A DNA stretch of 64,000 nucleotides. It comes from Streptomyces sp. NBC_01803 (GTDB lineage Bacteria; Actinomycetota; Actinomycetes; Streptomycetales; Streptomycetaceae). Shown here in pieces: positions 19,782 to 29,591 of the stretch. The stretch lies in the NCBI RefSeq assembly GCF_035917415.1, contig NZ_CP109073.1:1905001-1969000 (forward strand), read 5' to 3'. Below the pieces are notes generated by a model. The model saw only the letters and a program-made list of their open reading frames with translations. It did not search any database and was not told where the DNA came from. Each line of letters begins with the position of its first letter. Within the stretch, counting starts at the first letter, position 1. The position numbers were made by a program, and so were the translations under genes.

Positions 19782-20708
19782 TCACTGACCGGCTCCGGCC
19801 AGCGGCAGGACGCAGGCTCCCACCGTGTCCAGGGCCAGCCTGTTGGCCGTCCAGCCGTCGCCCGCCAGCCGGGCGATCTTGTCGGCCTCGCCGGCCTCCG
19901 CGAGGGCGAGCACCGTGGGCCCCGCGCCGGAGATGACGGCGGGCACGCCGTCCGCCCGCAGCCGGGTGACCAGGTCCGTGGACTCGGGCATCGCGGACGC
20001 CCGGTAGTCCTGGTGCAGGCGGTCCTCCGTGGCCGGAAACAGCAGCTCGGGGCGGCGCGTCAGCGCCTCGACCAGCAGAGCGGCCCGGCCCGCGTTCGCC
20101 GCGGCGTCCACATGCGGCACCGACTGCGGCAGCAGCCCGCGCGCGGTCTCGGTGGCCAGCGGACGGGCGGGCACGAAGACGACGGGCACGATCGTGGCGG
20201 CCGGCTCCATCCGGATCGCCCGGACGGCGGCACCCTCGCCCCAGGCCAGCGTGAAGCCACCGAGCAGGCAGGCCGCGACGTTGTCCGGATGCCCCTCGAT
20301 CTCCGCCGCCAGCTCCAGCAGCGCCGCGTCGTCGAGCCGGCTCTCCGCGCCCGTGGTCACGGCCCTGGCGGCGACGAGCCCGGCGCAGATCGCGGCCGAC
20401 GACGAGCCGAGGCCGCGCCCGTGCGGGATGCGGTTGGCGCAGACGACCTCCAGGCCGCGCGGCTGCCCGCCGAGCGCGTCGAAGGCGGTGCGCAGGGTGC
20501 GGATCAGGAGATTCCGCTCGTCGCGGGGCAGGGAGTCGGCGCCCTCACCCGCGATGTCCACGTGCAGCCCGGACTCCGCCACCCGGACGACCACGTCGTC
20601 GTAAAGACCCAGGGCCAGGCCGAGAGCGTCGAAACCGGGCCCGAGATTGGCGCTGGTCGCGGGCGTACGCACCCGTACGGCGGCGGCTCGGAAGGCGGGA
20701 TGGGCCAT
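19782..20708 (-). CDS. thrB: Homoserine kinase
   Basis: A protein of 308 residues of the GHMP kinase family, from ATG 20708 (MAHPAFRAAAVRVRTPATSA). It has the substrate-binding TPATSANLGPGFDALG, the ATP loop GRGLGSSSAAICAG and the C-terminal VISGAGPTVLAL. It phosphorylates homoserine for ThrC. It stands 538 bases downstream of thrC rather than being coupled to it. Confidence 0.95.
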   Translation of the reverse strand: MAHPAFRAAAVRVRTPATSANLGPGFDALGLALGLYDDVVVRVAESGLHVDIAGEGADSLPRDERNLLIRTLRTAFDALGGQPRGLEVVCANRIPHGRGLGSSSAAICAGLVAARAVTTGAESRLDDAALLELAAEIEGHPDNVAACLLGGFTLAWGEGAAVRAIRMEPAATIVPVVFVPARPLATETARGLLPQSVPHVDAAANAGRAALLVEALTRRPELLFPATEDRLHQDYRASAMPESTDLVTRLRADGVPAVISGAGPTVLALAEAGEADKIARLAGDGWTANRLALDTVGACVLPLAGAGQ

Positions 20709-21246
20709 CGCTCGATGACTCTCCTTGGTGAGATGTGCGGCATGTCCCCGCTGGCGCGGGACGCCGAAACAGCGGCGTGCGCCCTGCATCGCGGAGGTGA
20801 CAGCGAGCAGGACACGGCGAGGGACGAATACCAGCCTATCGAAGGAAGGTTCAGACGCGATACAGGGACGACCGGTGTCGTTCCGCACTCCCCGCCCCGG
20901 GGCGTGTCGGGGCGTCCCCTTTTCCTCTCCAGGACGGTGCTCTGTCCGGGACGGTGACCGGGCCGGGACGGTGACTCGGGCCGGGACGGTGACTCGGGCC
21001 GGGCGTCGGTGAGGCACGTCCGGCCCGGACCCGGCGACGTGCCGGGGCCGAGGCCGAGGCCGGGGTCCGGGTCTCCCCGGCACAAGTGCCGCCATCCGGC
21101 GGCTGGTTGATCTTCGCGGACGACGGCGGCGTCGGTGAGTCGGTCGCCGCCGCGCCGCGGGGCCGACGGAGCGGCGTGCCGACCGTGGCCGGCGTCCGGG
21201 GTCCGGGGTCGTGGTCCGGGTCCGGGGTCCCGCCGGGCCGCGTGTC
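20709..21246. other. GC-rich gene-free gap between thrC and thrB
   Basis: No gene is seen in these 538 bases. The region has simple GC-rich repeats: three tandem copies of an about 18-bp unit (20948-21000, GGGACGGTGACTCGGGCC) and scattered GGGGTCCG and GAGGCC runs (21041-21090, 21190-21235). The thrB promoter should lie in the left end of the gap. Confidence 0.6.
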
Positions 21247-22332
21247 TCAGGCCAGGCCGAGGCGGGCGGCGGCGGCGGTCGCGTCGACCGGGACCGTTTC
21301 GGGGCGGGGGGCACCGGAGACGGCCCAGTCGGGGTCCTTCAGGCCGTTGCCGGTCACCGTGCACACGATGCGCTGGCCCGGATCGACCTTGCCCTCCTCA
21401 GCCGCCTTCAGCAGGCCGGCCACCGAGGCGGCCGAGGCCGGCTCCACGAAGACGCCCTCCTGAGCCGCCAACAGCCGGTAGGCCGCGAGGATCTGGCGGT
21501 CCGTCACCTCGTCGATGTGCCCACCCGACTCGTCGCGCGCGCGCTCGGCGAAGGCCCAGGACGCCGGGTTGCCGATGCGGATCGCGGTGGCGATGGTGGC
21601 CGGGTCCTTCACCGGCGCGCCGCGCACGATCGGCGCCGAGCCGGACGCCTGGTACCCCCACATGCGGGGCGTACGCGAGGCCGGGCCGTCGGCCGCGTAC
21701 TCCCCGTAGCCCTTCCAGTACGCCGTGATGTTCCCCGCGTTGCCCACCGGCAGCACGTGGATGTCCGGGGCGTCGCCGAGCATGTCGACGATCTCGAACG
21801 CGGCGGTCTTCTGGCCCTCGATCCGCACCGGGTTCACCGAGTTGACCAGCGCCACCGGGTACTTCTCGGCGAGGCCGCGGGCCAGCGTCAGGCAGTCGTC
21901 GAAATTCCCGTCGACCTGGAGGATGCGCGAGCCGTGGACCAGCGCCTGGCCCATCTTGCCCAGTGCGATCTTGCCCTGCGGGACCAGCACCGCGCAGACC
22001 ATCCCGGCCCGCACCGCGTACGCGGCGGCCGAGGCCGAGGTGTTCCCCGTCGAGGCGCAGATGACGGCCCGGGCCCCTTCCTCCTTGGCCCGCGAGATCG
22101 CCAGCGTCATCCCCCGGTCCTTGAACGATCCGGTCGGATTGGCGCCCTCGACCTTGAGATGAACGTCACAGCGCGTGCGCTCCGAGAGCACCTGGGCCCG
22201 TACGAGTGGAGTGCCACCCTCCCCCAGCGACACGACGGGCGTCTCGGGGGTGACCGGCAGCCGGTCCCGGTACTCCTCGATCACCCCGCGCCACTGGCGG
22301 CTGGTGGTAGCGGACATGACGGGTGCGTCCAT
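21247..22332 (-). CDS. thrC: Threonine synthase
   Basis: A protein of 361 residues. The PLP lysine lies in [14 protein letters not shown] and the cofactor phosphate loop in [13 protein letters not shown]. It turns phosphohomoserine into threonine. The start at ATG 22332 has GGGAG 7 bases upstream; an internal ATG at 22317 is less likely. It is 11 bases downstream of hom, so the two are probably one transcript. Confidence 0.96.
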   Translation of the reverse strand: MDAPVMSATTSRQWRGVIEEYRDRLPVTPETPVVSLGEGGTPLVRAQVLSERTRCDVHLKVEGANPTGSFKDRGMTLAISRAKEEGARAVICASTGNTSASAAAYAVRAGMVCAVLVPQGKIALGKMGQALVHGSRILQVDGNFDDCLTLARGLAEKYPVALVNSVNPVRIEGQKTAAFEIVDMLGDAPDIHVLPVGNAGNITAYWKGYGEYAADGPASRTPRMWGYQASGSAPIVRGAPVKDPATIATAIRIGNPASWAFAERARDESGGHIDEVTDRQILAAYRLLAAQEGVFVEPASAASVAGLLKAAEEGKVDPGQRIVCTVTGNGLKDPDWAVSGAPRPETVPVDATAAAARLGLA

Positions 22333-22343
22333 GGCAGTGCTCC

Positions 22344-23633
22344 CTATTCCCCTTCGACCCGCATGGTGCTCGCGACACCGTGCACGGTATCCAGTCTGCG
22401 CAACGCCTCGACCGTCGCGCTCAGCGCGGCGTCGGACGCCCGGTGCGTGACGACGACGAGCTGGGCCTCGCCGTCCTTGCCGGTCTGCCGGACGGTGTCG
22501 ATGGACACGCCGTGATCGGCGAAAACCATGGCGCACTGCGCGAGCACACCGGGTTTGTCCGCCACGTCCAGACTGATGTGGTACCGCGTGACGACCTCGC
22601 CCATCGGGCTCACCGGAAGCCGGGCGTACGCCGACTCCCCCGGCCCGCGGCCCCCGCCGAGCTTGTTGCGGCAGGCGGCGACGAGGTCGCCCAGCACCGC
22701 CGACGCGGTGGGCGCGCCGCCCGCGCCCGGCCCGTAGAACATGAGCTGGCCGGCGGCGTCGGCCTCGACGAAGACCGCGTTGTACGCCTCGCGCACCGAC
22801 GCCAGCGGGTGGCTGAGCGGGATCATCGCCGGGTGCACGCGGGCGGTCACCGAGCGGCCGTCCTCGGTGCGCTCGCAGATGGCCAGCAGCTTGACCGTGC
22901 AGCCCATCTGCCGCGCGGAGGCGATGTCGGCGGCGGTGACCTCGGTGATGCCCTCGCGGTGCACGTCGTCGAGACGGACGCGGGTGTGGAAGGCGATCCC
23001 GGCCAGGATCGCGGCCTTGGCGGCGGCGTCGAAGCCCTCGACGTCGGCGGTCGGGTCGGCCTCGGCGTATCCGAGGGCCGTCGCCTCCTCCAGCGCCTCG
23101 CCGTAGCCGGCGCCGCTGGACTCCATGCGGTCGAGGATGAAGTTGGTGGTGCCGTTGACAATGCCGAGGACGCGGTTGACCTTGTCCCCGGCCAGGGACT
23201 CGCGCAACGGCCGCAGCAGCGGGATGGCCCCGGCGACGGACGCCTCGAAGTACAGATCGGCCGCCCGCCGGGCGGCGGCGGCGTACAGCGCGGGGCCGTC
23301 CTCGGCCAGCAGCGCCTTGTTCGCCGTGACGACGCTGGCGCCGTGCTCGAACGCGGAGTTGATCAGCGTGCGGGCCGGCTCGATGCCGCCGATCAGCTCC
23401 ACGACGACGTCGATGTCGCCGCGCGCGACGAGCGCGGCGGCGTCCGTGGTGATCAGCTCGGGGGCCACCGTGCCATGCGCCCTCCCGGGGCGCCGCACGG
23501 CGACTCCGGCCAGCTCCACGGGTGCGCCGATGCGGGCCGCGAGATCGTCGGCGTGCGTCGCCATCAGGCGGGCCACCTGCGAGCCGACGACTCCGCAGCC
23601 AAGCAGCGCCACCTTCAACGGACGAGCGCGCAC
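22344..23633 (-). CDS. hom: Homoserine dehydrogenase
   Basis: A protein of 429 residues from a GTG start. It has the NAD(P)-binding [16 protein letters not shown], the catalytic region [11 protein letters not shown] and [19 protein letters not shown], and a C-terminal ACT domain ([14 protein letters not shown]) for threonine feedback. It makes homoserine from aspartate semialdehyde at the branch between lysine and threonine/methionine. It lies 96 bases downstream of lysA. Confidence 0.97.
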   Translation of the reverse strand: MRARPLKVALLGCGVVGSQVARLMATHADDLAARIGAPVELAGVAVRRPGRAHGTVAPELITTDAAALVARGDIDVVVELIGGIEPARTLINSAFEHGASVVTANKALLAEDGPALYAAAARRAADLYFEASVAGAIPLLRPLRESLAGDKVNRVLGIVNGTTNFILDRMESSGAGYGEALEEATALGYAEADPTADVEGFDAAAKAAILAGIAFHTRVRLDDVHREGITEVTAADIASARQMGCTVKLLAICERTEDGRSVTARVHPAMIPLSHPLASVREAYNAVFVEADAAGQLMFYGPGAGGAPTASAVLGDLVAACRNKLGGGRGPGESAYARLPVSPMGEVVTRYHISLDVADKPGVLAQCAMVFADHGVSIDTVRQTGKDGEAQLVVVTHRASDAALSATVEALRRLDTVHGVASTMRVEGE

Positions 23634-23694
23634 GATTCGACCTCGCCTTCCGACATCACTCAGGGACTACCAGTCTCACGTACATACGAAGAAA

Positions 23695-23722
23695 CGTCCG
23701 CCACACGTTCAGTATGCGGACG
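23695..23722 (-). terminator. Hairpin with T-rich tail between lysA and hom
   Basis: A 7-bp perfect stem (23695-23701 with 23716-23722) on the transcribed strand is followed by GTTTCTTCG, and lies just past the lysA stop. This is the form of a Rho-independent terminator or attenuator that would lower read-through from lysA into hom-thrC. Confidence 0.6.
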
Positions 23723-23729
23723 GCCTTCC

Positions 23730-25121
23730 TCAGCCGACGTCCAGCCGCAGCAAATCCTCTTCGGTCTCGCGGCGCACGATGACCCGGGCCGAGCCGTCCG
23801 CGACAGCGACCACGGGCGGGCGGGGCGTGTGGTTGTAGTTGCTGGCCATCGAGCGGCAGTACGCGCCGGTGGCGGGCACGGCGAGCAGATCGCCGGGGGC
23901 GACGTCGGCCGGCAGCCAGGCGTCACGGACCACGATGTCGCCGCTCTCACAGTGCTTGCCGACGACCCGGACGAGCACCGGCTCGGCGTCCGAGGCACGG
24001 GACGCCAGGACCACCGAGTACTCGGCGTCGTACAGCGCGGTCCTGATGTTGTCCGACATCCCGCCGTCGACGCTGACGTAGGTACGCAGGCCGGGGAGCG
24101 GCTTGATGGTGCCCACCTCGTAGAGCGTGAACGCGGTCGGCCCGACGATCGCCCGGCCCGGCTCCACGGACAGCCGCGGCACGCTCAGCCCGGAGACGTG
24201 GCACTCGCGGCTGACGATCTCGCCCAGCGACTTGGCGATCTCGTGCGGCTCGCGCGGGTCGTCGGTGGGAGTGTAGGCGATGCCGAGACCGCCGCCGAGG
24301 TCGAGCTCGGGCAGCTCGACGCCGTGCTCGTCGCGCACGTCCGCCAGCAGGGCCACCAGGCGTCGGGCCGAGACCTCGAACCCGGCCACGTCGAAGATCT
24401 GCGAGCCGATGTGCGAGTGGAGCCCGGCCAGCACGAGGTCCGGCTGCCCCAGCACGCGGCGGACGGCCTCGGCGGCGGCGCCATCGGCGAGCCCCAGCCC
24501 GAACTTCTGGTCCTCGTGCGCGGTCGCGATGAACTCGTGGGTGTGGGCCTCGACGCCGACCGTGACGCGGATCTGCACGCACTGCCGGACGCCGTGCCGG
24601 GCCGCGGCGGCGGCGACCCGTTCGATCTCCTGGAACGAGTCGATGACGATCCGCCCGACCCCCACCTCGACGGCGCGGTCGATCTCGGCGACCGACTTGT
24701 TGTTCCCGTGCAGGGCGAGGCGCTCGGGCGGCATGCCGCCCGCCAGCGCGGTGGCGAGCTCGCCGCCCGTGCAGACGTCGAGGTTGAGCCCCTCCTCGTC
24801 CAGCCAGCGGACGACGGCCCGCGACAGGAACGCCTTGCCCGCGTAGTAGACGTCGCCCCCGGCCCCGAAGGCGTCGTGCCAGGCACGGCAGCGGGCGCGG
24901 AAGTCGGCCTCGTCCAGCACGAAGGCCGGGGTGCCGAACTCGCGGGCCAGCTCCCGCACGGCGACCCCGGAGACAGTGAGCGCCCCGTCGGCGCCGCGCC
25001 GCACGGTCCGGGCCCAGATCTTGGGCACGAGCGCGTTGATGTCGACGGGCGGCGCGGTGTAGTGCCCCTCGGGCATCACGTCGGCGTGCCGTGGCCCGGC
25101 GGGATGAGCGGAACGGCTCAT
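23730..25121 (-). CDS. lysA: Diaminopimelate decarboxylase
   Basis: A protein of 463 residues of the alanine-racemase-fold decarboxylases. The PLP lysine is in [13 protein letters not shown], the glycine loop in [13 protein letters not shown], and the substrate motif CESGDI is in the second domain. It makes lysine from meso-diaminopimelate, which is also a wall precursor. It starts at ATG 25121, 31 bases after nrtL, so the two probably form an operon. Confidence 0.96.
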   Translation of the reverse strand: MSRSAHPAGPRHADVMPEGHYTAPPVDINALVPKIWARTVRRGADGALTVSGVAVRELAREFGTPAFVLDEADFRARCRAWHDAFGAGGDVYYAGKAFLSRAVVRWLDEEGLNLDVCTGGELATALAGGMPPERLALHGNNKSVAEIDRAVEVGVGRIVIDSFQEIERVAAAAARHGVRQCVQIRVTVGVEAHTHEFIATAHEDQKFGLGLADGAAAEAVRRVLGQPDLVLAGLHSHIGSQIFDVAGFEVSARRLVALLADVRDEHGVELPELDLGGGLGIAYTPTDDPREPHEIAKSLGEIVSRECHVSGLSVPRLSVEPGRAIVGPTAFTLYEVGTIKPLPGLRTYVSVDGGMSDNIRTALYDAEYSVVLASRASDAEPVLVRVVGKHCESGDIVVRDAWLPADVAPGDLLAVPATGAYCRSMASNYNHTPRPPVVAVADGSARVIVRRETEEDLLRLDVG

Positions 25122-25152
25122 GGTCGTGTCTCCTTCGTGCGCGCTTACAGGC

Positions 25153-25926
25153 TTACAGATGGTCGGGCGCGCTGATGCCGAGCTCGCGCAGTCCGCGGGC
25201 GAGCACCAGCGCCGCGGCCCGGGCGAGGGCCAGCCGGGCCCGGTGGCGGGCCGCGGGCTCCTCGTCCCCGACGGGCAGGGCGGACCGCTCCCGTTCCGTC
25301 GCGAGAAAGGCGTCGGCGACGAGGAGCAGCCGCCGGGCCATCCGTTCGCCGCCGGTGACCTGCTCGCCGAGGGCGGCGAGGAGCGCCCGTTCGCTCCGGT
25401 GCGCGAGCACGGCGGCGCCGGGCTCGGGCGCGAGCCCGAGCGCCCGGCCGCCGCGCAGCAACGCCTGGGCGCGGGCGTGCGCGTAGCGGACGCGGAACAG
25501 TGGATTCTCGTCGCGCTGCACGAGCGAGACCGGCCCTCCGGCGGCCTCGGCCCAGCGGGCGGCGTCGTTGGCCGGGTCCTCGGGCAGCTGCTCGGGCAGC
25601 TGCTCGGGCGGATTTCCGGGCGCCGGCCCGTCGGTGAGCTCGCGGAGCAGGTCCGCCTGATGCCCCTCGGCCAGCGTGATCTGCAGGAACCCGCCCTCGC
25701 GCACCTCGACGCCCCGCACCCCCGGCACGGCGACGAGCCGCTCGCCGATGCCCCGGGCCACGTCGTCGGCGGACAGGCCCGCCGCCCCGGCCAGCCGCAG
25801 GGCGATCGCGGTCCCCCAGATCCCGTCCCCACGTGGTCGCAATTGCACACGGTCGGGCAGCGGGCCGGCCACGCCCAGCTCACGCGCGGAGCGCAGCACG
25901 GCGCGGGAGAGCTGGGCCGGGGTCAC
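25153..25926 (-). CDS. nrtL: ArgS-related anticodon-binding protein without catalytic domain (NrtL)
   Basis: A protein of 257 residues that matches parts of arginyl-tRNA synthetase. The N-terminal portion ([20 protein letters not shown]) and [25 protein letters not shown] with the helical C-terminus to [12 protein letters not shown] are the N-terminal add-on and the DALR anticodon-binding domain. The Rossmann catalytic core with its HIGH and KMSKS motifs is absent. It cannot charge tRNA. It sits before lysA, where mycobacteria have argS, and next to a tRNA-Arg gene. A tRNA-binding or regulatory role is plausible but unproven. Its start overlaps the response regulator stop. Confidence 0.82.
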   Translation of the reverse strand: MTPAQLSRAVLRSARELGVAGPLPDRVQLRPRGDGIWGTAIALRLAGAAGLSADDVARGIGERLVAVPGVRGVEVREGGFLQITLAEGHQADLLRELTDGPAPGNPPEQLPEQLPEDPANDAARWAEAAGGPVSLVQRDENPLFRVRYAHARAQALLRGGRALGLAPEPGAAVLAHRSERALLAALGEQVTGGERMARRLLLVADAFLATERERSALPVGDEEPAARHRARLALARAAALVLARGLRELGISAPDHL

Positions 25927-26345
25927 GGGGCAAGCGTACGAGGCCCCGCCAGCCGCACGGCGGGCGGCCGTCCCTCGTCACAGAGCCGCCGCACGAGCCG
26001 CACCAACTCGGCCGGCTCGAAGGGCTTGGCGAGCACGGCGTCGACCCCGCCGTCCCCGCACGGCAGGTCCCGCACGAGAACGCTGGCGCTGACGAGAACG
26101 AGCGGAATATCCGCCGTACGCGGATCGTGCCGCAGCCTGGCGACGGTCCGCAGCCCGTCGAGCCGGGGCATGGCGAGGTCGAGCGTGATCGCGTCGGGCT
26201 GGAAGAGGAGCACGGCCTCCAGACACTCGGCGCCATCGGACGCGGTCTCGACCTCGAAGCCGTCGAGCTCAAGATTCACTCTGATCAACTGCCGGATGAC
26301 CTGGCTGTCGTCAACGACAAGGACCCGGCCGGGAGCGCCTGGCAC
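25923..26345 (-). CDS. Single-domain response regulator
   Basis: A protein of 140 residues that is almost only a receiver domain: acidic pocket in RVLVVDDS, phosphorylated Asp in ITLDLAMPRLDG, Ser/Thr switch in VLVSAS, and Lys in LAKPFEP. There is no output domain, so it must act on another protein. I chose GTG 26345 (VPGAPGRVLVV); the frame is open for 48 more codons upstream but these look non-coding and no ribosome site is clear. No histidine kinase is nearby. It is coupled to nrtL. Confidence 0.85.
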   Translation of the reverse strand: MPGAPGRVLVVDDSQVIRQLIRVNLELDGFEVETASDGAECLEAVLLFQPDAITLDLAMPRLDGLRTVARLRHDPRTADIPLVLVSASVLVRDLPCGDGGVDAVLAKPFEPAELVRLVRRLCDEGRPPAVRLAGPRTLAP

Positions 26346-26502
26346 ACCCCAAGGGTAAGCACGCTCCCGACCCCGCGTCCGGCACTTTCGCAAAGAAGTA
26401 CCCGGTAGTAGCGCCACCCGCACCCACGTACGGAAAGCGGAGTGCGGGAGACCTCCGCCGAGCTGGTAGGGTTCTACCCGTCGCCGCATCGAGACGACAA
26501 CC

Positions 26503-26574
26503 GCCCCCGTAGCTCAGGGGATAGAGCAACGGCCTCCGGAGCCGTGTGCGCAGGTTCGAATCCTGCCGGGGGCA
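26503..26574 (+). tRNA. tRNA-Arg (anticodon CCG)
   Basis: A full cloverleaf of 72 bases: acceptor GCCCCCG pairs with CGGGGGC, the D arm is in GCTCAGGGGATAGAGC, the anticodon stem ACGGC/GCCGT closes the loop CTCCGGA with anticodon CCG, and the T arm is GCAGG-TTCGAAT-CCTGC. The discriminator base is A; CCA is not encoded. It reads CGG codons, common in such GC-rich genomes. Its 3' half is overlapped on the other strand by the serine recombinase frame, as expected if it is an integration site. Confidence 0.97.
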
Positions 26575-28463
26575 CCCAGAACATGGGAACGCTTTGATCC
26601 ATGGCGGTTCATCGAATCGAGCCGGTTTTTGTCCCGCTCGCCTTTCTTCCCTAGCTGCTCGGCGGTCTGCTGCGCAGCTTCGAGAGTGTCGCCAGTGACC
26701 AGAACCCGGATCGCGATCTCTTCGCGCGGGCGGCTGTAACGCACTTCCATCCCGAAGGCGTCGTACAACTGTCGCTGGACGGCCTCCGGGCAGTCGGCCA
26801 CTCTCAGGTTGAGTCGCGGCAGCGCGTCCAGCAGGCTCGGGTCATCGTCAGGCGGTCCCCCGGTGGCCGTGGCGTCGAGCGCGGCGAGTCGGCGGCGAAG
26901 GTCCTGCCGCTGCCGCTCAAGCGCGGCATGTTCGGTGCGGATCGCCTCCCGAAAGCTCCTCTCCGTCTCGGTGTCGTCCCCCGCGATGCCCTCGGCGAGG
27001 CTCCGGATGAGCCGGGACTGCCTGCGTTCCAACTCCGTGATCGAACGTTCCAGCCCGGCCCGCTCTACCGCTTGGGCGTCCTCGTCCGGCGGCTTCACGG
27101 CCGCGAGGGTGGTGGCGAGGTGCGTGCGGCGGTCAGGGCCGAAGAGGCGCGTGGTGAAGAAGTCGGATACGGCTGTGAGGAGCACTTCCTCGCGGATCCA
27201 CAGGCCGCGCGGGTGGAGGCGGTACCAGTCCTCGTCACGGTGTTCGTTGGAGTCGGGCTGACAGGCGTAATAGGCGATGCCACGGCGCGTCTTGCCGTGC
27301 ATGCGTCGGTCGCAGATGTCGCAGCGCACGTAGGAGCGCAGGGTGTAGGAGCGGCGGGCTGCTGGGTGCGTATTCAGTCCCGGGGTTGTGCGTGATCCCT
27401 GGCGTTTCCCGGCCAGAACGGCTGCTTTGTCGAACAGTTCGCGGGTGATGAGCGGTTCGTGCGTGGGCTGGGGTGACCAGACCCATTCGGTGGCGTCGTT
27501 GTTGCGCCCGCCTTTCTTCGTAGCGCGGCGGTTCCACACCTGGTAGCCGGTGTACTTGGGGTTGCGCAGGATCTCCCGGACCGCGGATCCGCTCCACCGG
27601 CCGAGAGCCGCGTGAGAGCGGGTCGGCTGGGGTGGTGGGTACCGGTCGGGACGGAGGTTGAGCCGGTCGGCGATGCTGTCGTAACCAAGCCCGTCCAGGG
27701 CGCGAAGCTGGAAGATCCTGGTGACGGCGGGTGCCCGTTCCGGGTCCGGGACGAGCCGGTGTTTGGTTCGGCCTTCGGCGCGGCGGGCCGGAACGGGGTG
27801 AGGGACCTTCTGGGCGAGGTATCCGTAGGGTGGTTTGCCGGTGTTCCACCCTTGGCGTGTGTGTTCGACGAAGCCGTCCCAGGATAGCTCCAGCATCTGC
27901 AGGACGTACCACTCGGAGACCGCTTGCTTGACCCTGCGGGTCAGGACCGGCGTCGCCCGCTTGGCGCGGCGGCCGGTGACGATGGGCTCGTCGGCGGCGC
28001 ACAGAGCGACACCGGACTGTTCGAGCTGGTACTCGATCTTGGTGCCGAAGTAGGTGCGGCGGGCGACGCGTTCGATGGATTCGCAGATGACGGCGGCGAA
28101 ACGCCGATCGGGGCGCTGGGACTCTCCCAGCAGGTCGGCGATGCCGCCGTCGCGCGGGATCGGGATATTGAATCGGGTGTAGGCGGCGGACCGGCCGCGG
28201 GCGTCAGGGTCCTTGCGGCCGGATTCGACGTCGTAGAAGTGGGCGACGATGACCCAGCCCGGTGGCAGGGCTTTCCTCGCGTTCTCCAGTTGGCGGGGAA
28301 GCGAGAGGGTCGGGTCCTGCTGATCCTCCGTAGAGGTACGGCCGAGCCACGCGACCGGAACGGTGACCGGGGCCGAGAGCACGTCGGGAACGGCGGCTGC
28401 GGACCATGGCCGGTCAGGGACGGGGGGTGACCAGGCATGGGCCCGGGACGGCGTGTGCTGCAT
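26514..28463 (-). CDS. Large serine recombinase (integrase) running into tRNA-Arg
   Basis: A protein of 649 residues from ATG 28463 with GAAAGG upstream. The resolvase domain holds catalytic Ser44 in GRTSTEDQ and the arginine-rich SIERVARRTYFG. A recombinase domain follows (GWNTGKPPYGYLAQKV), then a zinc ribbon (RCDICDRRMHGKTRRGIAYYAC region) and a coiled coil. Large serine integrases insert phages and integrative elements by site-specific recombination. The last 20 or so codons (…PGRIRTCAHGSGG) are antisense to the tRNA gene; the natural stop must have lain on the free element. Probably the integrase of the element filling the middle of this window. Confidence 0.9.
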   Translation of the reverse strand: MQHTPSRAHAWSPPVPDRPWSAAAVPDVLSAPVTVPVAWLGRTSTEDQQDPTLSLPRQLENARKALPPGWVIVAHFYDVESGRKDPDARGRSAAYTRFNIPIPRDGGIADLLGESQRPDRRFAAVICESIERVARRTYFGTKIEYQLEQSGVALCAADEPIVTGRRAKRATPVLTRRVKQAVSEWYVLQMLELSWDGFVEHTRQGWNTGKPPYGYLAQKVPHPVPARRAEGRTKHRLVPDPERAPAVTRIFQLRALDGLGYDSIADRLNLRPDRYPPPQPTRSHAALGRWSGSAVREILRNPKYTGYQVWNRRATKKGGRNNDATEWVWSPQPTHEPLITRELFDKAAVLAGKRQGSRTTPGLNTHPAARRSYTLRSYVRCDICDRRMHGKTRRGIAYYACQPDSNEHRDEDWYRLHPRGLWIREEVLLTAVSDFFTTRLFGPDRRTHLATTLAAVKPPDEDAQAVERAGLERSITELERRQSRLIRSLAEGIAGDDTETERSFREAIRTEHAALERQRQDLRRRLAALDATATGGPPDDDPSLLDALPRLNLRVADCPEAVQRQLYDAFGMEVRYSRPREEIAIRVLVTGDTLEAAQQTAEQLGKKGERDKNRLDSMNRHGSKRSHVLGAPGRIRTCAHGSGGRCSIP

Positions 28464-28524
28464 AGGGCTGTTGACCTTTCCACGGTCGCGCGGCGAGAAG
28501 TGCCAACGAACCCCACGGCCGTTC

Positions 28525-28806
28525 TCACGCTTCCCGGCCGGCGGTCGTGGAGTGGTGGAAGACCCACTCGACGACCACTCGGATGGCCATGGCCTGACGC
28601 TCCCGGAGGACCTCAGCATCCTCGCCGTCGACGACGACGTACTCGACGATCACCCGGGGCCGGGCCGCTCCCGACGGTGTCTCTCCGTCATCGGCGGCCC
28701 CTGCCCCGTGACGGGCGACCAACGACCATGGACGCTCCACCTCGGCACGCTCTTCAAGCCCGCCGTCCCCCGGAAGGGGGACGGCGGGGGAAATGGCCTC
28801 AGTCAC
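28525..28806 (-). CDS. Small protein of unknown function upstream of the recombinase
   Basis: A protein of 93 residues from GTG 28806, which overlaps the stop of the methyltransferase remnant (GTGA) and has GGAG upstream. The N-terminal half is Pro/Gly-rich; the C-terminal half RVIVEYVVVDGEDAEVLRER with QAMAIRVVVEWVFHH is a strand-helix unit that reads like real protein. It lies 61 bases before the recombinase and in the same direction, so it may be an element-encoded partner such as a recombination factor. No family is recognised with certainty. Confidence 0.55.
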   Translation of the reverse strand: MTEAISPAVPLPGDGGLEERAEVERPWSLVARHGAGAADDGETPSGAARPRVIVEYVVVDGEDAEVLRERQAMAIRVVVEWVFHHSTTAGREA

Positions 28807-29429
28807 CGAGGTGTCTCCGCCAGAGGTGGCACCGCGTGGCAGCGGTTCGCCGTACAGCTGAGGACCCCCGTCCGGCACGGCGCCGAGCGGCGGGGTCTGC
28901 CGCACTGACTCCGGCTGGGGGTATGCGCGCCGGGCTTGCGGAAGATGAGGACATCTTCGTGGGCGATGAGGTGAAGGGGTAGTCCGGTGCGGCGAGCGTC
29001 GGAGATGTTCTTCATCTGGAAGAAGGAGGGTCGGAGGATGAGCCGGTTGTCTCGGATACCGGCCAGCAGAGCGGCACAGCGCTCGACCGGCACCAGCCCG
29101 GCCTGGCGTCCGGCAGCCAGGACGCCGGTGGGCAAGTCGACGAGTTCACCGCGTTCCCTCCACGGGCGGGCGGTGACCACGACCGTGCCACCGGGGCGCA
29201 GCACGCGGTTCGACTGGGCCAGGATGCGAGTGACAGCCGCGAGGAGGTGATCGGTGGGGGCGTGGGCGAGGTTGCGGGGGTCGCGGCTGTAGCGCCAGTT
29301 GCTCTTGACGACGCCGGGGGTGCCGGTCTCCCGGGAGGAGCGGACCTGGCCGTGGGCGGAAGCGCCATAGGGGGGTGAGGTGACGACGAGGGCGATCCGG
29401 CCGTGGTAACCGGGATCGATGAGGTCCGC
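28803..29429 (-). pseudogene. DNA methyltransferase, 3' fragment cut by IS-type sequence
   Basis: A frame of 208 residues without its own start. It has the target-binding motif IALVVTSPPYGASAHG and the SAM-domain end VLRPGGTVVVTARPWRERG, closing with LHLIAHEDVLIFRKP. The SPPY form is typical of N4-cytosine or related amino-methyltransferases. The frame stops exactly at the IS end at 29430, and its 5' part is not found on the far side of the IS sequences. The enzyme is therefore inactive here unless rescued elsewhere. Confidence 0.82.
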
Positions 29430-29470
29430 TAGGGCGTGTATCGAAAGCGCTGGTCACAGCCACCCGTTGC
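29430..29470. repeat. Terminal remnant of an IS5-type element
   Basis: The 18 bases TAGGGCGTGTATCGAAAG are a perfect inverted match of 30975-30992, the outer end of the IS to the right. The next bases, read on the minus strand, encode S-N-G-W-L-stop, matching the I-N-E-W-L-stop C-terminus of the transposase at 30069. So this is the end of a second, related IS copy of which only about 40 bases remain. Confidence 0.8.
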
Positions 29471-29591
29471 TCTGAGGCACGGGTTAAACCGTTACTTCAG
29501 TGGTGGATGTGGCGAGTACGGTGTGGCTGTGGGCTGGTGATCGCGTGCAGCGTCGGCTTACGGAGTCAGACCCGCGGACACGAAGGAGCGA

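Noticed and set aside
20504..21364. Minus-strand frame covering the thrC-thrB gap
   Set aside because: Its sequence there comes from simple GC repeats and it runs out of frame into thrB; no domain is seen.
22323..25175. Plus-strand frame of 950 codons opposite hom and lysA
   Set aside because: Shadow frame without motifs; hom and lysA are unmistakable on the other strand.
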